A stretch of 64,000 nucleotides of DNA from NVTR01 sp036480115 (GTDB taxonomy: Bacteria > Pseudomonadota > Alphaproteobacteria > Rhodobacterales > Rhodobacteraceae): assembly GCA_965224795.1 (NCBI GenBank), contig CBDDAE010000002.1, positions 496,001 to 560,000 of the forward strand, given 5' to 3'. This document shows, in pieces, positions 42,027 through 50,455 of the stretch; positions within the stretch are counted from its first letter, which is position 1; each line of letters begins with the position of its first letter. Under the pieces are notes generated by a model that was given only the letters and a program-made list of their open reading frames with translations, did not search any database and was not told the origin of the DNA. Made by a program: the position numbers and the translations under genes.

Positions 42027-42647
42027 TTAACCTAAGGAAACCGGCCCAGATGGTGTGTCGATTATTGCCGTAATTTTCATCTCCGGCGCTTGGGAAAAGT
42101 GAACAATTGATGGGTCAGGTTCTAATTTAACAAGTTGGCGTAACTCTTTGGCATCAGGGTGAAAAATCTCAAGTCTTTGCAACCTGCACCCAAAATCTGG
42201 CAAACCGGCAGCCGGATGTTTACTGCCCTGCCACGATATCAGCGCCGGATGGGCGCCGTCGTAGGGTAAACGACCATCTTTGGGAACCGCCATGCGCCAT
42301 TTCAAATTGCCGCGCTCAAGTTCAACTATTTCGCCAATACCGGCAGGCGCGCGGGCAGTGGCAGCTGACAAATCAACACAACGGGCTATCCAGTTTGTCA
42401 GCTTCGGCGTTCCGGTAAAACTATCCAGGTTAAACCACCTTGCATGGGCCGGGGCGGGCGCTTGCGGATTAATTGCTATAACCTCCAGATAAATTTCCGG
42501 ACCAAGCGACAGCAACCGATTATAAGTGCCCATATGCGGGTGTTCACCGCCCGCCGACAGCGTCACTTGCAACAGGTCTTCAACATAGGCCACCCCGTCA
42601 CCCAATGTCTCGGCGCAAATCGCCAGATGATCCAGTTGCAATCCCAT
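42027..42647 (-). CDS. Glyoxalase-like VOC protein (PF13468 type)
   Basis: The 206-residue protein begins LQLDHLAICAETLGDGVAYV, the start of a VOC domain with a likely His metal ligand, followed by GEHPHMGTYNRLLSLGPEIY and YLEVIAINPQAP. The remainder is the second half of a glyoxalase-like fold (GEIVELERGNLKWRMAVPKD; HPALISWQGSKHPAAGLPDF). Substrate is unknown. It is downstream of mcm on the same strand, separated by 85 bases with a dispersed 3' element, so read-through is uncertain. Confidence 0.85.
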   Translation of the reverse strand: MGLQLDHLAICAETLGDGVAYVEDLLQVTLSAGGEHPHMGTYNRLLSLGPEIYLEVIAINPQAPAPAHARWFNLDSFTGTPKLTNWIARCVDLSAATARAPAGIGEIVELERGNLKWRMAVPKDGRLPYDGAHPALISWQGSKHPAAGLPDFGCRLQRLEIFHPDAKELRQLVKLEPDPSIVHFSQAPEMKITAIIDTPSGPVSLG

Positions 42648-42658
42648 CTAGTTTCTTT

Positions 42659-42690
42659 CCATTCTTCTTTTCGTAAATATCTTCGGGGGG
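42659..42690 (-). repeat. GCCTCCGGCGGAGATATTT-type element, copy 3
   Basis: On the minus strand: CCCCCGAAGATATTTACGAA then AAGAAGAATGG. It starts 43 bases after the mcm stop in the direction of mcm transcription. The 5' part differs from the other copies; the ATATTT-A-GAAAAGAAGAA part is kept. Confidence 0.55.
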
Positions 42691-42732
42691 AGCGTCAGCG
42701 GGGGGCAGACAGCCCCCCCCCTACCCGGCCCG

Positions 42733-44862
42733 CTAACCACGTGTCGTGCGGATCAACCCCAATATATCCTTAGCCGCCTGCGGTATATTAGTACCGGGGC
42801 CAAATATCGCTTTCACCCCGGCTTTTTTAAGAAAATCATAGTCTTGCTGTGGAATCACACCACCACAAATAACGATGATCTCACTGGCATCCTGGGCTTT
42901 CAGCGCTGCTATCAGTTTCGGGGCCAGGGTTTTATGACCCGCCGCCTGACTGGAAATTCCGACAATGTGGACGTCGTTATCCACGGCGTCCTGGGCAGCT
43001 TCTTCCGGGGTTTGAAACAGCGGCCCCACATCCACATCAAAACCGATATCCGCAAAGGCCGTGGCAATCACCTTGGCGCCGCGATCGTGGCCGTCCTGTC
43101 CCATTTTCACCACCAGCATGCGCGGGCGGCGGCCCTCTTGTTTGGCGAATTCTTCGATATCTTGCTGAATCGCTGCAAATTCGGCGTCCCCCTCATAGGC
43201 CGCGCCATATACACCGGCCAAGGTTTTCACTTCGGCCCGGTGCCGCCCAAATGTTTTTTCCATCGCCATTGAAATCTCTCCTACTGTGGCCCGGGCCCGG
43301 GCGGCATCAACAGCCAGTTCAAGCAGATTGCCCCGGCCTGATTTTGCAGCATTTTGCAGTTTTTCAAGTGTGGATTTGACATTGTCGCCGTCGCGCGTTG
43401 CCCGAATTTCCTGCAAGCGGGCTATCTGATTGTCGCGCACCGAATTATTATCAATATCGCGCACTTCCACCGGGTCCTGGCGTTCCGGGCGAAACTTGTT
43501 CACCCCCACGATTACTTCCTCACCGCGATCAACCAAAGCCTGCCGGCGCGCCGCCGCTTCCTCAATGCGCAATTTCGGCATACCTGACGCCACGGCCTTG
43601 GTCATACCGCCCATGTCATCAACCTCAGATATCAGCTCCCAGGCTGCATCCCCCAGATCACTGGTCAGTTTTTCCACGTAATATGACCCGGCCAGCGGAT
43701 CGACCACATTGGTCACGCCGGTCTCATTTTGCAGGATCAACTGGGTGTTGCGGGCGATGCGGGCGGAAAATTCGGTTGGCAGCGCCATGGCTTCGTCAAA
43801 ACTGTTGGTGTGCAGGGATTGCGTGCCGCCCAAAACCGCGCTCATGGCTTCCAGAGTGGTGCGAACGATGTTGTTATAGGGGTCTTGTTCTTGCAGGCTG
43901 ACACCGGATGTCTGGCAATGGGTGCGCAGCATCAGGCTACCCGGCTTTTTAGCACCAAATTCCGACATGATCCGGTGCCACAGGAACCGCGCGGCCCGCA
44001 GTTTTGCGGCTTCCATGAAAAAATTCATGCCAATGGCAAAGAAAAACGACAGACGCGGGGCGAAAGCATCCACGTCCAACCCGCGGTCAATGGCGGCGCG
44101 CACATATTCGCGCCCATCCGCTAAGGTAAAAGCCAGTTCCTGCACCAGTGTCGCCCCGGCTTCCTGCATGTGGTAGCCAGAAATTGAAATAGAGTTGAAC
44201 CGCGGCATCTGTGTAGATGTGTATTCAATGATATCACTGACAATGCGCATGCTTGGTTCGGGCGGATAAATGTAGGTGTTGCGCACCATGAATTCTTTCA
44301 GCACATCATTTTGAATGGTGCCTGACAGGTCGGCGCGGTTTACGCCCTGTTCTTCACCTGCCACAATAAACGACGCCAAAACCGGTATCACAGCACCATT
44401 CATGGTCATCGACACCGACACCTTGTCCAACGGAATGCCGTCAAACAGGATTTTCATATCTTCAACGCTGTCGATGGCCACCCCGGCCTTGCCAACATCA
44501 CCGATCACCCGCTCATGGTCGCTGTCATAGCCCCGGTGTGTGGCCAGATCGAACGCCACGGACACGCCTTGCTGACCCGCTGCCAGCCCTTTGCGGTAGA
44601 ACGCATTGCTTTCTTCAGCCGTTGAAAAGCCGGCATACTGGCGGATGGTCCAGGGCCGGCCGGTATACATTGTGGCGCGCGGACCCCTTGTGTAGGGCGC
44701 AAAACCCGGCATGCCGCCCATGTGGGCCAGGTCTTCTACGTCTTGCTTGGTATAAACTGGCTTAACCTCAATCCCTTCTGGGGTCTGCCAGTTCAGATCA
44801 TCCAAAGCCCGGTCGCGCAGCTCTTTTTCAGCTAAACTTTGCCATTTTTTAACGTTGCTCAT
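42733..44862 (-). CDS. scpA: Methylmalonyl-CoA mutase
   Basis: The enzyme rearranges (R)-methylmalonyl-CoA to succinyl-CoA with adenosylcobalamin, the last step of propionyl-CoA assimilation. The 709-residue protein has the substrate barrel (TGRPWTIRQYAGFSTAEESN; GVSVAFDLATHRGYDSDH; MTMNGAVIPVLASFIVAGEE) and a C-terminal B12 domain with DGHDRG, where His592 is the lower cobalt ligand, plus the GISSQAAGH segment. It is a single-chain form (no small subunit needed). The upstream neighbour on the other strand is DUF4174; pccA is 2.1 kb away on the same strand. Confidence 0.97.
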   Translation of the reverse strand: MSNVKKWQSLAEKELRDRALDDLNWQTPEGIEVKPVYTKQDVEDLAHMGGMPGFAPYTRGPRATMYTGRPWTIRQYAGFSTAEESNAFYRKGLAAGQQGVSVAFDLATHRGYDSDHERVIGDVGKAGVAIDSVEDMKILFDGIPLDKVSVSMTMNGAVIPVLASFIVAGEEQGVNRADLSGTIQNDVLKEFMVRNTYIYPPEPSMRIVSDIIEYTSTQMPRFNSISISGYHMQEAGATLVQELAFTLADGREYVRAAIDRGLDVDAFAPRLSFFFAIGMNFFMEAAKLRAARFLWHRIMSEFGAKKPGSLMLRTHCQTSGVSLQEQDPYNNIVRTTLEAMSAVLGGTQSLHTNSFDEAMALPTEFSARIARNTQLILQNETGVTNVVDPLAGSYYVEKLTSDLGDAAWELISEVDDMGGMTKAVASGMPKLRIEEAAARRQALVDRGEEVIVGVNKFRPERQDPVEVRDIDNNSVRDNQIARLQEIRATRDGDNVKSTLEKLQNAAKSGRGNLLELAVDAARARATVGEISMAMEKTFGRHRAEVKTLAGVYGAAYEGDAEFAAIQQDIEEFAKQEGRRPRMLVVKMGQDGHDRGAKVIATAFADIGFDVDVGPLFQTPEEAAQDAVDNDVHIVGISSQAAGHKTLAPKLIAALKAQDASEIIVICGGVIPQQDYDFLKKAGVKAIFGPGTNIPQAAKDILGLIRTTRG

Positions 44863-44976
44863 TTTACTTCCCCTAGGCCGTCGCGGGCGTTGCCCTGTGA
44901 ATTCTGCGAAAATTCGTCTGGCCGGTCATTCGCATTTGCTGCACCACACCCTATATTCAAAGGGATTGGAGCACCC

Positions 44977-45414
44977 ATGCAGCAACTATTAACGTTATTT
45001 CTCATCGTATTTGTTGGTTTAAGCGCCAGCGCTGAAGGCGATCCACCGCTTGATATCAGGGCCGCCAACGATGTGACTTTGGCCGAATTTCTGTGGGTGA
45101 ATCGGCTGATCGTGGTGTTTGCAGATTCAGAACGCGATCCGGCTTTCCAAAAACAACTGGCGCTATTGATGGAGCACCCCGCCGACTTGACCCAACGCGA
45201 TATCGTGGTCATTGCAGATTTTGACTTGGAAAATCCATCTGACATCCGCCAAAAGTTGCGGCCACGCGGCTTTGGGTTCGTGCTGATCGATAAGGACGGA
45301 GTCATCAAGCTGAGAAAAGCCACGCCCTGGGACAACCGCGAAATATCTCGCTCAATTGATAAAACCGATCTGCGCCAGCAAGAATTGCGTGACGCGCGAT
45401 CTGGTGGGTCATAG
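44977..45414 (+). CDS. DUF4174 secreted protein
   Basis: The 145-residue protein has a signal peptide (QLLTLFLIVFVGLSASAEG) and a DUF4174 domain: WVNRLIVVFADSERDPAFQK, VVIADFDLENPSDIR, RPRGFGFVLIDKDGVIKLRK. The fold looks thioredoxin-like but without the CxxC motif. Function is unknown. The start at MQQLLTLF has an AAAGGGATTGGAG ribosome site; longer readings overlap the mcm promoter region. It is divergent from mcm and convergent with the GT-C-like gene. Confidence 0.87.
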   Translation: MQQLLTLFLIVFVGLSASAEGDPPLDIRAANDVTLAEFLWVNRLIVVFADSERDPAFQKQLALLMEHPADLTQRDIVVIADFDLENPSDIRQKLRPRGFGFVLIDKDGVIKLRKATPWDNREISRSIDKTDLRQQELRDARSGGS

Positions 45415-45436
45415 GGGCGAATGATGGTTAGCATAG

Positions 45437-47005
45437 CTATTCGATCTTCCGGGTATATTCAAAGTACGTAAGCGGGTCCAATCCGGGCACCCAGCTTTCC
45501 AGCGCTTTCATGGCGGCGGGTACATGTTCTGGCGCAGTCGCATAAAACGCCACCACATCACTGCCTAAAAATCCACGCCGCTCTTTCAGTCGAAATTCGC
45601 CCAATCGTACCCAGTCCGGACCAACAGCCTGGTCAAACCATTTGTCGTAAATCATTGCCACCTGTGCCGAATGGCGGTTTACCAGTGGGTCAGCCCAGCC
45701 GGCTTCGTTTTCAACAAGGCGCAGTGCCAATGCCTCGGCTGAAGCCAGCCCCCAAAGATCCAGCACATGGTTTTCGTTGTTCCAGGCCAAGCGGCCAATA
45801 TCGTTCACCGCTATTGGCGCATTCAGATGCTGCTTGGCAAAGGCAGACATTTGCCCTTGTTGGTGGTGAATTGCACGGGCACTTACCGGGAAATCTCTAA
45901 CAACTTCAGGCAGATACCAGATGGCCGGGACCAATAGTGAGAAAGACGTAATTGCTGCAAGAACCGGCATTTTCAAGGTTTCAGAAACACTGCCAATTAG
46001 CAGAATAAAACCCGCAACTAATACTACAAGTATATAATGCTCATACCTGTTAAACCAGCCGATCTGCCCCAAAAACAGGTGCCCTGCCCCGGCAGTTATT
46101 AGTACCAGCGCCAGTAGCTTCAGTGGCCCGTTTCGAATGGTTTCACTTAGGGCCAACACGGCCCAGATAGCCACCACAAAACCCAGCAGGATCATCCCAC
46201 CGCCGGTTGAAATATTGTTGCGAAACTTAGCAATCGCGTCCTGAAAAAAGTTCAAATCGGCCTGCGCGGCAATAAGTTGTTTTGCCTGGATGGAATTAGG
46301 CAAAGCATCCAGACCAATCGAGGTAAGAAAACCCGAAAACAACGCCAGTGGCGCCAGTGCCAACAGCAAACCGATCAGCAATTTTATCCGATGCCCGGTG
46401 ATGAACAGCACCCCACATGCCAGCACCGACAGGGCTAAACCCTCATAGCGCAAAACAGGTGACAGCAATATCCCGGCGAATAACAGCAACCAAGGGGTCT
46501 GGCCGCGCAAATGGCGTACAAGTCCCAGCAATATTGCCAGACTGGCTGCGGCGTGCAGGGTGTGTTCCATCCCCAAAAATGCTGTGCTGGACATAAGCAA
46601 CGCAATGGGTCCGGCAAAGGCCAGACCATAACCAATGGGGCGCAATCGGGCTGAGGTATATCCGCCCTCAACCAACAATTTCGCCCAAAGAGTTGCGGAT
46701 AGAACCAGCCCGGTCAGGTTCCAGAAAAGCGGCAAATAGCGTTGAAGATCGGCTGGAAACACCGGCAGCAATAGTAGTGGATAAAGCGCCGATGAAGCAG
46801 CTGAAGAATATTCATCGGGGTTAATACCATAGCCGCCATTACCAATGCCTTCTGCCATCGCCAGATGAATATAGACATCATCCAAGGGGTACTCAAACAC
46901 CCCATCAGTCAATTGAAGGGCTGATATTTCCAAAAACATCAGAAACGCCAGACCAGCGAAAACGGCCGTTACGACAAGCCCGCCATTTTCATCGGGTTGG
47001 GTCAT
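45437..47005 (-). CDS. GT-C-like integral membrane protein embedded in the propionate cluster
   Basis: The 522-residue protein has about 11-12 hydrophobic segments and an early extracytoplasmic loop with YPLDDVYIHLAMAEGIGNGG. Paired acidic residues in the first loop are characteristic of GT-C glycosyltransferases that use lipid-linked sugars. The C-terminal ~130 residues form a soluble domain (VNDIGRLAWNNENHVLDLWG; WADPLVNRHSAQVAMIYDKW). Its ATGA start overlaps the pccA stop, so it is translationally coupled to propionyl-CoA carboxylase. No metabolic reason is evident. Donor, acceptor and even enzymatic activity are unknown. Confidence 0.78.
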   Translation of the reverse strand: MTQPDENGGLVVTAVFAGLAFLMFLEISALQLTDGVFEYPLDDVYIHLAMAEGIGNGGYGINPDEYSSAASSALYPLLLLPVFPADLQRYLPLFWNLTGLVLSATLWAKLLVEGGYTSARLRPIGYGLAFAGPIALLMSSTAFLGMEHTLHAAASLAILLGLVRHLRGQTPWLLLFAGILLSPVLRYEGLALSVLACGVLFITGHRIKLLIGLLLALAPLALFSGFLTSIGLDALPNSIQAKQLIAAQADLNFFQDAIAKFRNNISTGGGMILLGFVVAIWAVLALSETIRNGPLKLLALVLITAGAGHLFLGQIGWFNRYEHYILVVLVAGFILLIGSVSETLKMPVLAAITSFSLLVPAIWYLPEVVRDFPVSARAIHHQQGQMSAFAKQHLNAPIAVNDIGRLAWNNENHVLDLWGLASAEALALRLVENEAGWADPLVNRHSAQVAMIYDKWFDQAVGPDWVRLGEFRLKERRGFLGSDVVAFYATAPEHVPAAMKALESWVPGLDPLTYFEYTRKIE

Positions 47006-49002
47006 TCAAATTCCATAATCACGGCGTCCACAGACAGGCTGTCGCCCACATTGGCGCATATTTTGGTAACCACAGTGGATTTTTCAGCCCGCAGGATGTT
47101 TTCCATTTTCATTGCTTCGACAGTGCATAAGGCCTGACCTTCCTGCACTTCATCGCCAACTTCCACATTTACGGCCACTATAAGCCCCGGCATTGGGCAC
47201 AGTAGCAAATTGGATGTATCTGGCGGTGTTTTTATTGGCATCAATTCCCCAAGTTCAGCCTGGCGCGGCGTACGGATATAAACCGGCATATCTGCGCCCC
47301 GTAGCCTGATGCGAAACCCGTTGGGAATTTTGTCGACCTTCATGACCAATTCAGTGCCTTCAACTGAAAGAACGGCCAGACTGTCCCCCGGGGTCCAATC
47401 GCTTTCTACGCGCATGATTGACCCGTCTTCAAACTTGATCGATGTACCCTGACGGTCCGCGTTGCTATGCACGGGCAGATCTGTGCCTTGCAGGGAAACC
47501 ACCCATTCTGTGCCAACTTTGCGCTCATGGTTGTCCATGCGCCCTGACACCCGTGTACGGCGGATTTCTGCAACCCGGTACATGGCAGCGGCAGCCGCGG
47601 CAACCCTGCGTATTTGATCATTCGGTAGGGTAACCCCTTGGAACCCTTCAGGATATTCTTCTTGGATAAAAGCTGTTGTTATGTCACCAGACTTGAACCT
47701 TGGGTGGTCCATAACCGCGCTTAAGAACGGCAAGTTATGGCCAATCCCTTCCAGTTCAAACCGATCCAGGGCCATGGTCATGCGGGCAATGGCTTGTTCA
47801 CGATCCGGGGCCCATGTGCAAAGCTTCGCAATCATCGGATCATAGTACATGCTGATTTCGCCGCCCTCATAAACCCCGGTATCGTTTCGCACAACGTGAT
47901 TGTCGCTGACTATTTCGACCGGCGGGCGATAGCGGGTCAGGCGGCCAATTGAAGGTAAAAAATTACGGTAAGGATCTTCGGCATACAATCGGCACTCCAT
48001 GGCCCAGCCGTTCAATTTCACATCCTTCTGGGTGATGCTTAAGGCTTCTCCATTGGCAATACGGATCATCTGTTCAACCAGATCTACACCTGTGATCAGC
48101 TCGGTCACAGGATGTTCCACCTGCAGCCGGGTATTCATTTCCAGGAAAAAGAAGTTCCGATCCCCATCAACTATAAATTCCACAGTTCCGGCACTGGTGT
48201 AGCCAACTGCAAGGGCCAGCGCCACGGCCTGCTCACCCATTGCTTTGCGGGTCTTGGCGTCCAGAAACGGTGATGGCGCTTCCTCGATAACCTTTTGATT
48301 ACGCCGCTGGATCGAGCATTCCCGTTCCCCAAGATAAATACCGTTGCCATGGGCGTCGCAAAGCACCTGAATTTCAATATGCCGGGGTTGGGTGATGAAT
48401 TTTTCGATGAAAATCCGATCATCGCCAAAGGAACTTGCCGCCTCATTTTTTGAGCTTTGGAACCCTTCGCGTGCTTCGTCATCATTTTCGGCAATGCGCA
48501 TTCCCTTGCCGCCGCCGCCAGCGCTGGCTTTGATCATTACCGGGTAGCCAACCTTATTGGAAATCTTCACAGCCTCATCGGCGTCAGCTATCAACCCCAT
48601 GTAGCCCGGCACCGTTGAAACATCGGCGTCCTGGGCAATTTTTTTACTGGTGATCTTGTCGCCCATGGATTCGATTGCGCCCACTGGCGGGCCAATGAAC
48701 GCAACTCCTTCAGCGTCTAGCGCCTTGGCGAATTTCGGGTTTTCGGAAAGAAAACCATAACCCGGATGCACCGCCTGAGCACCGGTTTCACGAATGGCAG
48801 CCAGGATGTTTTCGATAACGATGTAGGATTGGTTGGCTGCAGGCGGCCCCACATTCACGGCCTCATCCGCCATTTTCACGTGCAGGGCATTGCGATCAGC
48901 ATCGGAATAGACTGCCACCGTAGAAATTCCCATCCGACGGGCTGTTTTGATCACCCGGCAGGCGATCTCACCCCGATTGGCAATCAGAATCTTCTTAAAC
49001 AT
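47002..49002 (-). CDS. pccA: Propionyl-CoA carboxylase alpha subunit
   Basis: PccA carboxylates its own biotin, which PccB uses to turn propionyl-CoA into methylmalonyl-CoA. The 666-residue protein has the biotin carboxylase part (FKKILIANRGEIACRVIKTA; KASAGGGGKGMR; ERECSIQRRNQKVIEEAPSP; EMNTRLQVEHPVTELITG), a middle BT-like domain (residues ~480-590) and a C-terminal biotinyl domain with Lys632 in EAMKMEN. Length fits PccA. The GT-C-like gene is coupled to its 3' end. Just upstream is a terminator for the lipoprotein gene. Confidence 0.96.
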   Translation of the reverse strand: MFKKILIANRGEIACRVIKTARRMGISTVAVYSDADRNALHVKMADEAVNVGPPAANQSYIVIENILAAIRETGAQAVHPGYGFLSENPKFAKALDAEGVAFIGPPVGAIESMGDKITSKKIAQDADVSTVPGYMGLIADADEAVKISNKVGYPVMIKASAGGGGKGMRIAENDDEAREGFQSSKNEAASSFGDDRIFIEKFITQPRHIEIQVLCDAHGNGIYLGERECSIQRRNQKVIEEAPSPFLDAKTRKAMGEQAVALALAVGYTSAGTVEFIVDGDRNFFFLEMNTRLQVEHPVTELITGVDLVEQMIRIANGEALSITQKDVKLNGWAMECRLYAEDPYRNFLPSIGRLTRYRPPVEIVSDNHVVRNDTGVYEGGEISMYYDPMIAKLCTWAPDREQAIARMTMALDRFELEGIGHNLPFLSAVMDHPRFKSGDITTAFIQEEYPEGFQGVTLPNDQIRRVAAAAAAMYRVAEIRRTRVSGRMDNHERKVGTEWVVSLQGTDLPVHSNADRQGTSIKFEDGSIMRVESDWTPGDSLAVLSVEGTELVMKVDKIPNGFRIRLRGADMPVYIRTPRQAELGELMPIKTPPDTSNLLLCPMPGLIVAVNVEVGDEVQEGQALCTVEAMKMENILRAEKSTVVTKICANVGDSLSVDAVIMEFE

Positions 49003-49051
49003 AGGAATTCCCTTTGACGTCCAGAAATGGCGAAACCTGCCATTTCAACAT

Positions 49052-49089
49052 AAAAAAACGACCATCAGAATTATCTTCTGACGGCCGTT
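49052..49089 (-). terminator. Intrinsic terminator after the small lipoprotein gene
   Basis: On the minus strand AACGGCCGTCAGAA and TTCTGATGGTCGTT form a 14-base-pair stem with two G-U pairs, loop GATAA, followed by a run of T. It lies 45 bases past the lipoprotein stop, and pccA begins beyond it, so pccA likely has its own promoter or depends on read-through. Confidence 0.8.
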
Positions 49090-49133
49090 CATTTGATTTC
49101 CGGAGCCTTAAAGCACCAGAGAGTATTACTATT

Positions 49134-49337
49134 TTAGCACTGCGATGGGTTTTGCTGGCAATACAGCACGTTAGCCGTGCCACCAATAACCGCACCCGTT
49201 GTAGCATCGCCACCAAGAACGATAGCGGTTGCCGCTCCGGCTCCGGCGCCCATAAGTCCTTGCTCCAATGGCGTTTCGCCACAGGCCGAAAGTGTAATAA
49301 GGGCTGTAATAGCCACTGTCCAAAATTTCTTTTGCAT
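49134..49337 (-). CDS. Small glycine-zipper lipoprotein
   Basis: The 67-residue protein has a signal peptide with lipobox LSAC, giving lipid-modified Cys19. The mature part holds a glycine-zipper segment (GLMGAGAGAATAIVLGGDAT) and two further Cys near the C-terminus (LYCQQNPSQC). Such short lipoproteins are common in the alphaproteobacterial envelope. AGGCAAAAGAGC precedes the start. It has its own terminator. Function is unknown; the assignment rests on the lipobox and composition. Confidence 0.75.
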   Translation of the reverse strand: MQKKFWTVAITALITLSACGETPLEQGLMGAGAGAATAIVLGGDATTGAVIGGTANVLYCQQNPSQC

Positions 49338-49662
49338 GCTCTTTTGCCTTTTTGTGTGTATTCAGTGCCCCCAATTGCCCAGTTTTGAAAGCCAAACGCA
49401 AAGGTTTTTTTGCAGTTTTGGAAAATTTGAGCGATCCGCTGCCGACCCCTAAACAAGTTAAGAGGCCTGATCAGGGAATGATCAGACCTCTTAGAAGGGG
49501 AAGGGTAACGGTTTTGACAATTAGCAGCCAGAAAGTTGTTGGAGGGACCGGCTACTGGGGTCAGACTGGCCTGAGTCGGCCCCACCGGTAAACACTGCGT
49601 TGAAAATGCACGGTTTTCGGCTATTTCTTGCCAAAGTTGTATTTTGTTCAGCATAATCACGC
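49338..49662. other. 325-base gap with a strong stem-loop
   Basis: No convincing gene is seen. The main structure is a 15-base-pair stem with one mismatch, TAAGAGGCCTGATCA / TGATCAGACCTCTTA with loop GGGAA (49459-49493). It lacks a clear T run on either strand. A weaker GGGG-CC hairpin lies near 49558-49584. The stretch separates the pccB-ridA group from the lipoprotein gene. An open frame starting at 49660 on the minus strand has no supporting features. Confidence 0.55.
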
Positions 49663-50031
49663 CTATTTATCCGCCCCAAAGACGTCGGGAAAGGCTGCTT
49701 TTGCCCTTGAAACATCAATTTTCATTAGGGATTCATAGGATTGCGCATCAAATGGGTCTTGGGCGGCGATCACTTCGCGCCCCCAAAGCCAGGAAAGTCG
49801 CCCGGCATCCAAATTGCCCCGTTCAAACGGTTCATCGCCAAACTGCGCCCACAGGGCGGCCATAAAACCTTCATCTGCGCGTTTATCAGCCGGGCGTCGG
49901 TCGGCATGGCGTTCGCGACGAGTGATCGGCGTTACACCTTTGGCATTGGCGCGGCGCAGAGTGTACTGAAAATCAGTACCTGACAGGCGGCCCGGAAAGC
50001 CCCGGTGTTTTAGCATAGGGTCGCGGGCCAT
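49663..50031 (-). CDS. Hypothetical protein in the pccB-ridA group
   Basis: This 122-residue soluble protein is unrecognised. It is basic at the N-terminus (KHRGFPGRLSGTDFQYTLRR; TRRERHADRRPADKRADEG) and aromatic/acidic at the C-terminus (GRLSWLWGREVIAAQDPFDA; SRAKAAFPDVFGADK). There is no signal peptide or membrane helix. It starts 1 base after the ridA stop, so it is part of the pccB-ridA transcript. Possible nucleic-acid or protein binding is suggested only by charge. Confidence 0.75.
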   Translation of the reverse strand: MARDPMLKHRGFPGRLSGTDFQYTLRRANAKGVTPITRRERHADRRPADKRADEGFMAALWAQFGDEPFERGNLDAGRLSWLWGREVIAAQDPFDAQSYESLMKIDVSRAKAAFPDVFGADK

Positions 50032-50032
50032 T

Positions 50033-50431
50033 TTATTTTACCCCCGGACGGCGCGCGACGCAGTCAATTTCCACTAAGGCACCAACTGCCAGCGCCGTCA
50101 CCCCAATAGTTGTTCGGGCGGGTCGGCGATTTTCAGGAAAATAGGTTTGATAGGTGTCGTTGAATGTTGCGTAGTCTTGTTCAAATTCGGTCAGGTAACA
50201 GCGACATTGCACAACATGGGACAGGTCAAGTCCAAGTTCACCCAGGATCAATGTGAGATTAGCCATCACCTGATGGGTTTGGGCGTTTATCCCAGTTGGT
50301 AATGCTGCTTCCGGCGCCTTTGGGTCCGTGGGCATTTGCCCGGTCAGGATTACCCAGCCATCAGATTCCACCGCATGTGAAAATGGGGCAACCGGGCGAG
50401 GACCTTTGGAAAATAAATGGAAATCAGGCAT
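50033..50431 (-). CDS. ridA: RidA-family protein
   Basis: The 132-residue protein fits the RidA/YjgF family, which hydrolyses reactive enamine/imine intermediates. Marks are PFSHAVESDGWVILTGQMPT at the start, ILGELGLDLSHVVQCRCYLT in the middle and the C-terminal RPARTTIGVTALAVGALVEI with the conserved Arg and Glu. It begins 24 bases after pccB on the same strand. Threonine-to-2-ketobutyrate metabolism yields both imines and propionyl-CoA, which offers a rationale for this link (inference). Confidence 0.92.
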   Translation of the reverse strand: MPDFHLFSKGPRPVAPFSHAVESDGWVILTGQMPTDPKAPEAALPTGINAQTHQVMANLTLILGELGLDLSHVVQCRCYLTEFEQDYATFNDTYQTYFPENRRPARTTIGVTALAVGALVEIDCVARRPGVK

Positions 50432-50455
50432 TTATTGGGTTTCTTTCATCTTAAT

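Noticed and set aside
44863..44976. PccR box upstream of mcm
   Set aside because: Only partial matches such as ATTTGCTGC are present; no TTTGCAA pair was found.
48995..49660. A 221-residue open frame on the minus strand across the lipoprotein gene
   Set aside because: It passes through two clear hairpins and covers the lipobox gene in another frame; composition is not protein-like. A shorter translation product from 49660 cannot be excluded but has no support.
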